64,000 bases of DNA, taken from Paracentrotus lividus. Its lineage: Eukaryota; Echinodermata; Echinoidea; Camarodonta; Echinidae. Of the stretch, positions 11,907 to 23,528 are shown one piece after another (the first letter of the stretch is position 1; each line of letters starts with the position of its first letter). Location of the stretch: assembly GCA_940671915.1 (NCBI GenBank), contig CALNVZ010003435.1, positions 6,652,829 through 6,716,828 of the forward strand, in the 5' to 3' direction. A program made the position numbers and the translations under genes. Below the pieces are notes generated by a model. That model was given only the letters and a program-made list of their open reading frames with translations, did no database searches and was not told where the DNA came from.

Positions 11907-14459
11907 TGGTACCCATGGGGGCGTTTCACGAAACCATGGACAAGTTAGTCATATCTTTATCCCGCCAACCACGTAGTTAGCTCCAATCTTACTAAGTCGG
12001 TTACACGAAGCTCTTCCAAGCTAGACAATTTGTAATATCGATATTATCAGAGATGATGTCATCGAGAATAGCCTTAATCACGGTTTAGCTGATATTTAGA
12101 GATTGTGGTTTAGCAAAATTTTCACTGTTATCGAAAATTGAAAGTGATAAAATCGGTCAATAACAGTATGAAAAACTCATAAAATTATAGTATAATTTAT
12201 ATAATGTGTATTAAAACGCACAATATTCCTTACTGCCATATATTATAAAGGTGTTCAATCATGAAATTATAAGACCACGTCAGAACATGAGATGCGGTAC
12301 CCCCGCGGTGCGCAATTAATTGTAGTTTCTGTAAATCAGACTATAAAAAGTAGTGCTAGCTGAAATGAGCTACGATTGAGTGTTCCTAAATTTTCTGTTG
12401 CTGACAAAAAAGAAATCAATAGTGGGCATTGTAATTAAAAAAAATAAAAAATATTCAAAATTACTTATTTGGGACTATAGATCAGATCGATTTTAACTAC
12501 CAACGTAGTCTCTGCGGGTCTCTTTATATAGCTTTATGGTAGGCTAAATAATGCTTTTGCAATTTACTCAATAAGGGGAGATCCAAACATGAAAAAGAGG
12601 CCTAGTTAGTGATTTTGATGTTGTTTCTGTACAAACTAAGCACACTTCTCTATTCTGAAGAAAATATTATAGGGCACAATATTTCAGAGGTGTGCTCTTA
12701 AAAATTTGTTGCGATCACCTCTAAATTAAAGGGGGCGTCCAAAATTGTTGCCCTTTTTATGACAAATAGTGTTTTAGAGATAGCATTTTAAGGAAATATC
12801 AAATTGCTCCAAATACGGATCATATAAAAGAGAAATAAATTGCCTACAGGCTGAAACCCACTTTGATGGAATTTAATACGTAAAAATGAATAATTAGCCC
12901 AAACAAGTTCATTTTTCATATCTTTTTCAAAAAAAAATTGAATGTAATCTAAACTTATACTTTGCACATATCAAAACTGCGAACGAAATTTTTAATTGCA
13001 ACTATTTAGAAAATTGTTGAAATATATGCACTAAATCTTGTGAGAACTGCAGGTTCGTATATTATTTTAACAAAAATTTATATCATCATAAAGTCGTGAT
13101 CTTGATTTCGCCGAAAATAACATTCTGGTCAATATCTCTGAAAGCTCCGTACACGAACGTGTATTACTCTATTGGAATGGGTATGGTGTCTTATATTAAC
13201 AAACCATCTTTCAGTCTAAACCCTAACTCCATTGTATCAAACCACATATCAATTCTAGTTGTAAACTTAAGGGGAAGAGGGCGCTATCACTCTACGCAAA
13301 GCGAACGCGGCCATAGACTTTTTGTAATTTGCACAGTTTTTTCACTTTGTTTTCTTGATTATGGCGAGCAACTACCTTTTCAAAGAAATGATCAACTTGA
13401 ATAAGTACGCTAAGAGTCTGAATTTTTCAAAAATAGGAATAACTTATTGCAAAGGGGAAAAAAAGTCCTGTCACTTTGAACATTATCACAAACGAATCTT
13501 TACTCGATGGGTCAATATTTCCGCATATCACATGCATATCGCATGTGGACGGCGTCTTCGCAAGATGTGACAAGATCACTATTTATATCAATAATCGTTA
13601 GGAACATCAATCTATGTGAAATAAAGATTCTGATTACAACTTTAGCACAATGGTGTTATAGGCTTGCCAAAATGTCTTTTTCCCCAATCTGGTCTGAAGC
13701 ATCTACCTACGAAAACTATGATAAAAGTTCAAATATTTATTTCATGTCCATGACGAATTTCCTCGAACGGATCGACTGATGCCATTTTACCGACAGGGAA
13801 GTTTTCTTAGGCGAGTTTTTGTACGCTAAGTAATAATTGCATGCAGTTGTCAATCGGTCGCTTCCCGCCGTTAGCGCGGGTTTTGTTGACATTAATGTAG
13901 AGCCGTATAATTTTCTGCGCCGCTCAGATGCATGTATTTCAACTAAACTCATGAATGTAATGTTACCTTTCCCCTCCTCAAATAATGGACGCGTCTTTAT
14001 GTTGAGATTTAATGTCATACGTTAGATTTACATTTCACGTGGAGTAGAATTGATATGTGGACCTATAGGTCCATGATCAAACCAAATGAAAATGAATCAG
14101 GTATGAGTCTAGGCCCTATGTAGAAAAATACGGATTATAAGCATCGACTTTAAATCGCCAGTATCAACTTAATAGTAATATTACTAATCAAATCAAAGGA
14201 GAAAATCTTTAAACTGATAACGAATGATAAGTCTGCACTCTCCATTCCTCTGAGGCGCAACTATTTCCTTTATTCAGCGAGCCCTACGTATTTGTTCTTT
14301 TTTTAAAATATTGTATAATTTATGTAGGAATTTCTTCCTTTTTTAATGATGCAAGAGTTCTTGAAAAATATGGACTCAGATCCCTAAACTGCTTGTTGCC
14401 TGCTAAGATTTTTATGGGGGCGGGGGTCGAAAATTGAAAAGTGGACCTTTTCAGAAGGA

Positions 14460-15540
14460 GTAAACTTTTTGAGCGCGAGCCAAAAATTTTGCCTTATAAC
14501 AATATATTGTACCTTATAATTTTCTTTTTAATTCTTTTATGATTTGATGATCACCTCCCTTTTAGCAAAATAAGTTGTGAGTACGAAGCGTGAACGGTAA
14601 ATTAATTTACATTTTCATTACTTCACTTGTGGAGTCAGGAATCAGTCCATGGGCCTTTTTATGATAACTCTACGAGCGCGAAGATCGAGCCGAAAATTTT
14701 TACTCATAATGACCTGAAGGTAGTGTATTTTCTGACTCATTTTGCCTCTTATACTTACGGATACGTAATTAGGACTTTTTTAATATAAACTTACGGGGTG
14801 CGCCTGCACCTTCCGCCACTCTCCCCCCCCCCCTGGATCCGCTCCTGGTGTTTTGAAAATTGAAAAGTGGAGTATTTGCCAGATTTGAACTTGCGAGCGC
14901 GAAGCGCGAGCCAGAAATTTTTGGTTATAATGACTTGAAGGTAGTGTATTTTCTGACACATTTTGCCTCTAATGCTCACAGACCCGTAATTATGATTGTA
15001 TAAGGTTTATACATTTGAAAAGTAAACATTTCGCAAGGATTGAATTTGCGAGCGCGAAATTTTGCTGTTTAATGGCCTGAATATGGTATGTTATAAATAC
15101 AGTTTGTCTCTTACATCTTTCTGTTTTCTTTTCATTCTTTCACAAGTTGATGATCACCTCCCTTTGTGAAAAAAAAAGTTAATCTTGCCAGTGCAAAAAG
15201 GAATTTTGCCTTGTATTTCAGGCATATTGTGCCTCATATCTATTTTTAATAGTCCTTCACAGACGGATGACCGAATTCAAAAGATACGAACGCGAAACGC
15301 GAGTGAAAGAAATTTACACAAAATCACATGAATGCTGTGCATTTGAAGCACATTTCTTTTTGACCTATAATTCAGCCTTTCGAACGGGCGTGAACATGGC
15401 GAGCGCGAAGTGCGAGCCGAAAAGTTTGGTTATGATGACTGTACATTTGCTTTTTCTTTTTTTAGATTCCTACAAAACAAGATGACCATCACCTGCCTTG
15501 AAAAACTGAAATGCGAGCATGAAGTCGAAAGGAAAAACTT
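14460..15540 (+). repeat. Cluster of the GCGAGCGCGAAGCGCGAGCC core repeat
   Basis: At least six degenerate copies lie near 14472, 14672, 14892, 15048, 15283, 15398 and 15508. Each is usually followed by AAAAATTTTGnnTTATAATG and preceded by about 100-150 bases of alignable sequence (for example TGACCTGAAGGTAGTGTATT occurs twice). This makes a diverged tandem array with units of roughly 120-220 bases. It is the same core as in 671-3044 but in the opposite orientation. Confidence 0.6.
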
Positions 15541-16120
15541 TTATTAAATGACTCGTATTTCAATTCTTTATTGTAATATTTCCTGAAAACCAGGGATGAA
15601 GGATGGGGGAGGGGTGCTGCAGCCCCTCCAATTTTTCCAGTAGATATAAAAAAAAGGGCTAATATACTTTTCCTCGTGTTCAGCCCATCAACTTTTTACT
15701 CACCCCACCCCCTAAAGCCCTTTCAAAAACGCTCCGCTGTTTCTGAAAATAATGATTTATGCGAGAGCCAGCGAAAATATTCCACAGACCTATCTCACAA
15801 AAGGCGATTTTGTGCACTATTTTTTTTTAATCAATAATTTAGCTCATAAACATTTTGAAAATTAGGTAAGAAGGTCTATTTAAGAATCCGTTTCACACCC
15901 TGTTTTCCTCTTCTTTTCTCTTTCTCTCTCCCTCTCTTTTTTTTTTGTTTTTTTGTTTTGTTAAGCGGACCCTACTCGCCAGCCGGGAAGGGGGGGGGGG
16001 GGGTTCGTTGAATCCCTTGAACCCCCCCCCCCTTAGTTACAGGCCTCGAAAAAGGAATGGATTGTCTTCTCAAATTCACTTTGCACTCACTTTTATTTGT
16101 TTACTACCTTTGCATAATTA

Positions 16121-16636
16121 TATCACATAATATAACATCATGAAATGTCACAATATACACCTTTAAACAACTTTTGGGATGTGTTTTGGAAAATGCTAAG
16201 TACCCGTATGTTTATATACATAAAAACAATCAAAATAATATTTCTTTACATGTAGATCATTTAATGTTATCAAATTTTACTGCAGAAACCGGTTGATTTG
16301 GGGTTAAAAAAGTCAAATACATTTTATTTATAGAAGACACCATACCTTTTCCCATACGTCCGTGTACGGAGCTGTGCATATATCACATAATATAACATCA
16401 TGAAATGTCACAATATACACCTTTAAACAACTTTTGGGATGTGTTTTGGAAAATGCTAAGTACCCGTATGTTTATAAACATAAAAACAATCAAAATAATA
16501 TTTCTTTACTTGTAGATCATTTAATGTTATCAAATTTTACTGCAGAAACCGGTTGATTTGGGGTTTAGAAAGTCAAATACATTTTATTTATAGAAGACAC
16601 CATACCTTTTCCCATACGTCCGTGTACGGAGCTTTT
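16121..16636 (+). repeat. Two-copy tandem duplication, period 260 bp
   Basis: TATCACATAATATAACATCA starts at 16121 and again at 16381. The copies differ at only a handful of positions (for example TATATACATAAAA versus TATAAACATAAAA). Both end in CCATACGTCCGTGTACGGAGC, so the duplication took in the inner end of the right arm of the 12572-17193 element. The low divergence points to a recent event. Confidence 0.85.
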
Positions 16637-17585
16637 AGAGATATTGACAGATTGTCGTTTTCGGCGAAATCAAGATCACGACTTTAAGAAGATATAACTT
16701 TTTGTTAAAATAATAAACGAACCTGCATTTCTCACAAGATGTCGTGCACATATTGGAAAAATTTTCTAAATAGTTACACTTGAATTTTCTATACGTAGTT
16801 TTGACAAATGCGAAGTATAAATTTTGATTACATTCCATTTTTTGAAAAATATTTTATAAAATGAACTTCTTTGGGGTGAATATTCATTTTTGCCCCTCTA
16901 AATTCCATCAAAATTGGTTTCAGCTTGTAGGCAATTTATTTCTCTTTTATATGATCTGAAATTCGGGGCGATGTGATAGTTCCTCCAAATGATATCCCCA
17001 AATGTTTATTTGTCATAAATATGGCAACAATCTTGGACGCCCCCTCAAATTAAGAGGTGATCGCAACAAATTTCGAAGAGCACACCTCTGAAATATTGTG
17101 TCCAAGGATATTTTCTCTAAAAAAAACAAGGTGTGCTTAGTTTGTACAGTAACAACATTTGAACCTTCAATTTACGGGTTGGATCTCCCCTTACAATATT
17201 ATTTATTGATTGGATATATTACTAGATATTATTTCTTTATTGGATAATATAAAAAGCACTCAATTGTTAACAACCATTTATTTTCTGCATATTATACCAA
17301 AATCCTGAGGCTGTCACATTTTGTATGAACAAAATGAAAAAATCGAGATTGTCGCGGCAAATCCAATTCGCCCAAACCGATCGCTTGCCATAAATTGCGT
17401 TTGATTGACGTATCAGCGCTCTCCAAAAGATATGACAGGTTCGGAGCTGTCATAAGTATTTAGTCAGCTTGTTGTCCTCGATCTTGTCAGAGAGGGCTTC
17501 GTGGAACCCGCTTGTGGACAAGTTGTTCACTATCTCCGATTTAGTCAAGAAGTTAGACTTATGACGGTTTTGTGGAACGCCCCCC

Positions 17586-17991
17586 ATGAGGTCAGGCATG
17601 GTTGCTTTGAATCACCTTTCCGGCTGCTAAAAGATAATCTATGTCCAATATAAAAACTCAATGTTTGTGATATCGAAACCGAATTATACACCAATGACTT
17701 CCCCAAACCCCTCGATAATTTGGAAACCATTGATTTTATATATATGGTAGCTTGTTGTCGGTTTTTGTTTTTTGCTTGTTGTTGTTGTGTAGTTTCTGTT
17801 TTGTTTTATTTTGTTCTTCCTCCCCCCCCCCAATTTTTAAAGGTTTTATTTCCTCAACATCTGCATGCTAACAATGTATACATTGTCAATGCATATGAAG
17901 GAAAGAGTGATCCATAGTCAATACATGAACAACGTATTATAATAAGGACATTATGCAAAAAAGAAATGACTGTAATATTACAACTTGTATA
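17586..17991. other. Gene-free spacer
   Basis: No recognisable coding or repeat structure apart from a T/G-rich stretch near 17755-17815 and a C-run near 17821-17831. Confidence 0.4.
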
Positions 17992-19287
17992 CACACAAAA
18001 AATAAGAACTAGTTTCCATGAGTAAAACCAGTTTGCTACTCTTGGAGGCGAGTGCTTTTATTCGTATATCACGTATTATTTACTCAGAATCTGTGTTCAA
18101 AGTACACACCCGCTTCTTCAGAACATGTAAAGTTACTAAGGGATACTCAAGAAAAAAAAAATTATTGAGTAATATATACTCAATAAATTTTTTTCTTGTG
18201 TATCCCTTAGTAACATTTACATGTTCAATTACATAAAAAAATGTGCAAGTGAGTTTCTCTTACACTTGGTACGGCTTGGTGGATGATCGGGTGAAAACAC
18301 TAACAATCGAGTAAAGTGAGAATTGCTGAGAAATTCTATATAGCCTGTAATTCACTAGATGAGTAAACTACGACACGTCTTCGTACGTCTCAAGTCTCGT
18401 GAAAGTCTTTGAGAGTAATTTTACTGGCTATGCGGTACTTTTACATGTTGCGCCCGGTACTCCTACTCGGATCACCGAGTAGACATCGAGACTGCACACG
18501 AGGTATGTTCTACGCGTATACGTACGTACATGTATAGCGGAACCATAGCGTTACACTCTGTTTATGTGAGCGGTACGGGGAGCGGAGAGCCTGCATGCTC
18601 TTTATATTGTCTTTGGGTGAGTCCTATTCTTTTTTGTTTGTGTTTGCCTGTTTTTTATAATGATATTTGGAATGTTCCGATGATATACATCGTCTGATAA
18701 CACTAACAACTAAGATTAACATGCATGGATTTCCCATTACTTTGTCAGTTGTACACAGTTTGAGTAATTTGATGCATTGATCAATGCAATGTATTGGTTT
18801 TGTGAATTGATGCACTGAAGTGAGTAATGCAGTGTATTGGTTGATGTGTGTATCATCGGAACATTCCAAATATTCATTATAAAAACAGGCAAACAAACAA
18901 ACAAAAAGGAATAGGACTCACCTAGTGAGTAACGCTTTACATACTCAGAGAGTCAGTAAGTAAAGGTTGCACAAACTCATCACACGCAAGTTGATGAGTT
19001 TTAAACCTTTACTTACTAACTCTCTGAGTATGTAAAGCGTTACTCACTAGATTAGTTTGTGCAATGTACTCAAAAAATTAGTTATGTACTCAATAAAATG
19101 AGTTAATTAATAAACTCATTTTGGTGTTATCACTATATTGTCAAATTTAAATACTCGATTAGGTGCGTTTTTCAAGTAGTAGCTTTATTGAGTGAAAGCA
19201 CTCATGGATGTGTGTCACTATATTGTCAAAAATACTTGGATATTTGAGTGTGATCACTCATATATGCAAGTTCTCATTTTTTGTGTG
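17992..19287. mobile_element. 1.3-kb multi-hairpin MITE
   Basis: The terminal repeats CACACAAAAAATRAGAACT are inverted (left 17992-18010, right 19269-19287), flanked by TA. Inside are three separate large palindromes: 18121-18226, 18616-18922 and 18922-19050. Each arm is about 45-75 bases and nearly complementary, for example GTTACTAAGGGATACTCAAG and GTAACGCTTTACATACTCAG with their inverted partners. The phrase TCACTATATTGTCAAA occurs twice near the right end. It has no coding capacity. Confidence 0.7.
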
Positions 19288-20767
19288 TAGATTTTGGCGG
19301 GTGCGACGGGGGGGGGGGGGGTCAAAGTTATAAATGAAAATGCACGATATTGTTCTTAAGAATGTGAAATATCAACTTTATATATATTTCTGATCCACTC
19401 ATGCATTTAGAGTGTCCAAAAGATGATATTGAGAGAATTTTAAAATTATTTTCACAAACGTGTTTGTCGCGATCTGGTGTGAAGAACGATTTCTAGGGAT
19501 AATCCATGCTTATTTTTATATTTAACAAGCTAGAAATTGTTTTATTGAGGATGTAAGATATATGTACTTCAATTATACAACTTGAACTACATTGTATGAT
19601 TACAAAGTGTCTTTTCAATTCGAAATTTTAGCTCAAACAAAGGAAATTGACTCGTTTTTAAACATATTCATTTTTAAAAGGATATTTTTTTTAATATTTC
19701 TTCACAAAATGCCCCCATAGAGTAAAATTAATAAAATTTTGTGATGACATGTCACTAAGAATGAACTAGTATGACATTTCTGTAACTTTAGATTAAAAAT
19801 TGTATTTCAAAATTTGATTTGAGGAGGAATACAAGGCATTTTATTATTGGGCCAATATGTCGCCCCTAAGGGGCCCCAGAAATGATGGAGGGGTGTGTGA
19901 AAATTATGACCCCATAATTTCTTTATAACTTGGACCCTATGAACCTAAAATGCAAAAATATTAATTTTGGGCGTTAAAATCGCACGAGAGATGTTTAAGT
20001 GACATACCATACCGCACTATATAGACGTTAACAGGGAACGTCTATGCTAGCATGCCTAAAATTCGATCGCTTGTTTGTTTCTTATGTTGTTGTTTTTTTT
20101 GGTGGGGGGGGGAGGGGGGGGGGTCGACATTGATCAATCTGCGCTGGTAGGTTGGGTGGTATCAAGGAAAAAGTCGAGGGACTAGGCTTAAAGTGTAGGG
20201 GGTACGGCTAAAAGGCTAAAATCACAAGGAGATGGTCATTTTCACATTTTTGCTCATCTGAAAATAGCGAGGGCTGCAAGCCCAGCCCCCCCCCCCCACC
20301 GCCGGCTCTGAACCCCGGGAAAATACCAGTTTTTTACGAGTTTTAAAGGGGATGCCTTGACCATGGGTGCTTTCTCTTTACTTTATAACTACCCACCGAC
20401 TAATCCAAGGATTTGAAATAGGGCCGGGGGGGGGGGGGGGTCGCTTGAAATTTGGAAATGGAGGTGCTACCAAAAACTTCTGACTTAAATATGTACAGTC
20501 AAATAGAAGTTTTCTTATTTTTTTAGGAGGCATGCCAGTTGTGCCCCACCTGGATCTGCCATAAAATCCCTACGTATTCAGCTTATTGATATAGGATTTG
20601 ATATACTTAGTAAACATCTAATTCGTTTCTGCTGGCTACCAAAGTGATCCTAACATCATCCTGAATGTATTGTTTGCTTTGGAACAGTTGGATAAAAGCT
20701 TTTAACTCTTGTATAACACACATTCAAAACTTAATAGTAATTTTATCAATTGAAAGTACCCCCCCCC

Positions 20768-20821
<54 letters not shown>

Positions 20822-23366
20822 TTATCAACTTTATTTTATTTTTCATTTTCATTTTTTGCCCTCCATAGCAAGGGCCCCACCACACCTTGACAGTCCCTTT
20901 CCCTGTATCATAATTGAAAATCTTGTTCTCTTTTTTTCCCCCATCAGGTGCAGGCACCACTCTCTCTCTCTCTCTTTTTTTCTCACTTTCCTTTTCTGGC
21001 AATGCATATTTATAAAGTTTTATTCTGCCAGACAGTTTTGACAGAAATAATACCAATTTATTTGAAATATTGGGTAAAATGTCTAATATCACATATACCT
21101 TTTTTCAAAACACAATTCACAAAACAGCAATAGAACCCATTACATGTTTCTTGGAAGGTCTCATTTTGAAGCTATTAGAAGACAAAAAGATAATGAATTT
21201 GTAGGGAATGGAATCATAATGTGCGGATGAATAAAAATTTTGTTAACTTTTACTTCATCTCAGAAAACATTTTGCTATCCAGCGTTATTAACAAGAGCTG
21301 TTTGGAAGTTTAGCTGCAATAACCATTTTGGTGGTTCGACAGTGCTGACACAAACCCTCTTTTTGACCAGATTTGCCAGAAACTAAAGAAGGAACCCAAA
21401 ATCAGACTATTGTATTGATATCAATTAGCTTTATTTGATGGAATGTCAAACTATTCCAATTTACAATAAGATAATTTAATTTTAAGATAAGATATCAATC
21501 AAGATATGGAAAAAATATGATGTATAAATTGTCAGTTAAGTTAGTAGTTGATTAATAGCCACTATCATATTGGAAGGTATTTATATAGAACCTAAAACAA
21601 CAACAGTTTAGTCAGTATTTGAATGACAACTTAACAAGAGCAAGCCTACTACAGGAGGATCTCCAACCATAAATGGAGGAAGAATGGATATTTGAACATA
21701 ATGTTTTATTTCTCAGACAACAAAAATAATTATTGTAATATTATGGCTATAGTATCATATGTCATAAACATAAATGACTAGGTTGAGGAATGAAACAGAA
21801 TGTTTAATACGGTAGGGTCGCATATTTTGAAGCTATTACAATACCTCTAGATGCATGATTCTGCATTTACAATATTCCAAACACAATTTTCTTTTTCTTT
21901 TTCGTATTGCAAGTTGGCGATCCTTCCAAAGTAATTCAGCAACCATACATGTACATGATACAAAACATTAAAATCAGAAACATGTTTTTAAGTATATAAT
22001 TAAAAAATACAAAGAATTTTAAAAGGCTCATTTACTATAAAATAAGTACATGTATGTAACAACATTTTGCTTAAAAAGGTGTGGAAACAAACCCAATTCA
22101 ATTATTGTTATGGTTTATTAATATCATAAACTAAAATAATAATAATATACAAGGAACTCAGAGACCCCCCCCCCCCAAAAAAAAAAAAAAAAAAAAAACT
22201 CAATTCCAAACTGATCTCTTTATAGGGAAAACCCCTTGGAAATGTTTTATTCCAGATAATTTGGTATTGAAAACATATTACAACGGAAATAAATTTATAG
22301 AGCAATGTAAAAGGCCACAGTAATAAGAAAAAAGTGCAATCATATTTATCATACACATGTAGAAAAGGGTCCAATGATTTGATAAATTAAAATTCACTGT
22401 GTCGAAAAATGAACACAAGCAAACCAATTTACATTTAGAACACAATATAAATGTATGATATAATTCTCACAGGTTTCCTTTTACTTTTAGAAGTACTGTA
22501 ACAAAACTGACACAAGTATGTTAATAGTATAGACAACTTCGGGCTGCGTTTCATGTAAGCGAGCCCTCTATGTGCCCGCCATATATAGCTGGTGGTCTGC
22601 CATTGGGTTTGCATAGAGCCAGAAGCACGTACGTCTGCGCGTATGTACATTTTCCTTTGTTGCACTTACTGGAAGCCCCCCAGCCATGGCTGCCACAAGA
22701 CAAAACATCACCCAAACCGAATTTGTCTATACCATGAACATGTACATGTATACCAACAAGTGGAGGAAGAAAAACAATAAGTATACAATACATCAAAACA
22801 CATTCTTCCCTTCAAATATTGCAGGTGTTGGTACACTGCTAAAATTACATGCACAGTTATATTCTCAACATGATACACATTTGCATAGTTCATTATGTGA
22901 TTTTCGAAGAGCATATGATTGCGGTTTTTACAATATGGTCTTATATCACTTTTATATATTAATTTTTACACTTACTGTACATTCTCAATTCAATCCAGGA
23001 AATGTTTTTGATAAATAAGCAGTATAACTCTACAATTTTTTGTAATACAATCTGCATTTTTTCAGAAACAAATTTTTCAAAAAATAATATTCCTAAGTAC
23101 ATTTAAGTCTTTTAATTTTCACACACGATAATGAAATATAGAACATACTGACCAGTGCGACTTCATTTGGATTTTCAGCCACACACATAAGTTTTATAAA
23201 TTTAAAAGCAATAAAGAAGTACTGCACAAAAGTTCAAATTAATTATAAATGTCCGAGGCTCCAAGAGTTGCCATAATCCGAATATAATTATAAACACTCT
23301 TTGCAAAACAGCAAGATTCTGTTGATGACACATTTTAATACAAAAAATGGAAGACATTTCTTGTAA
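19288..23366. other. Gene-free sequence with homopolymer runs
   Basis: No exon-like frame was recognised on either strand. Notable are poly-G runs (about 19309-19321, 20101-20123 and 20426-20440), the C/A run at 20759-20818 and a second C/A run at about 22165-22198. Part of 22400-23366 could be distal 3' untranslated sequence of the phosphatase gene on the minus strand, but nothing in the sequence shows it. Confidence 0.45.
20759..20818 (+). repeat. C10-A50 homopolymer tract
   Basis: Ten C are followed by about fifty uninterrupted A. It could be the tail of a retroposed copy, but no element body could be recognised upstream, and tracts of this length are prone to assembly error. The long frames on both strands here are lysine or phenylalanine run artefacts. 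Confidence 0.8.
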
Positions 23367-23372
23367 TTTATT
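23367..23372 (-). terminator. Candidate polyadenylation signal of the phosphatase gene
   Basis: AATAAA on the minus strand, about 157 bases after the stop codon of the acid phosphatase. A second AATAAA at 23508-23513 is only 16 bases after the stop and seems too close. Hexamers of this kind are common in AT-rich DNA, so this is tentative. Confidence 0.3.
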
Positions 23373-23528
23373 TTCGGATACATTCTCTGCAATTACTTCC
23401 TGCTACATGTACTAGTAAATTTACCTCACATGCATGCTAATCAGTTGCAGACGTGTGATATTTCAGTGCATCTCCTGTATACAGAAAGAGCAGTGTAGTA
23501 GTATCATTTTATTTCACAAGCGACAATC

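Larger units (their letters stand above)
12572..17193. mobile_element. 4.6-kb element with ~650-bp inverted arms, nested in copy B
   Basis: The ends are TAAGGGGAGATCC and GGATCTCCCCTTA, flanked by CAA on both sides (569-571 and 17194-17196 in local register); copy A shows the intact site. Arms from 12572 to about 13230 and from about 16560 to 17193 are inverted copies, for example ACTGTACAAACTAAGCACAC and TTTCAGAGGTGTGCTCTT. The interior carries a GC-core repeat cluster and a 260-bp tandem duplication. No transposase was recognised; the modest frames at 13096-13779 match nothing I know. Confidence 0.7.
11917..17585. mobile_element. TIR element copy B, sister of copy A, split by a 4.6-kb nested element
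   Basis: It starts GGGGGCGTTTCACGAAACC about 10 bases after the end of copy A, in the same orientation. It ends with the inverted sequence at about 17566-17585. Its two halves (11917-12571 and 17194-17585) line up with copy A continuously across the insertion point. Confidence 0.75.

Noticed and set aside
20665..21092. Frames with long lysine or phenylalanine runs
   Set aside because: Produced by the C10-A50 homopolymer; no coding signal on either side.
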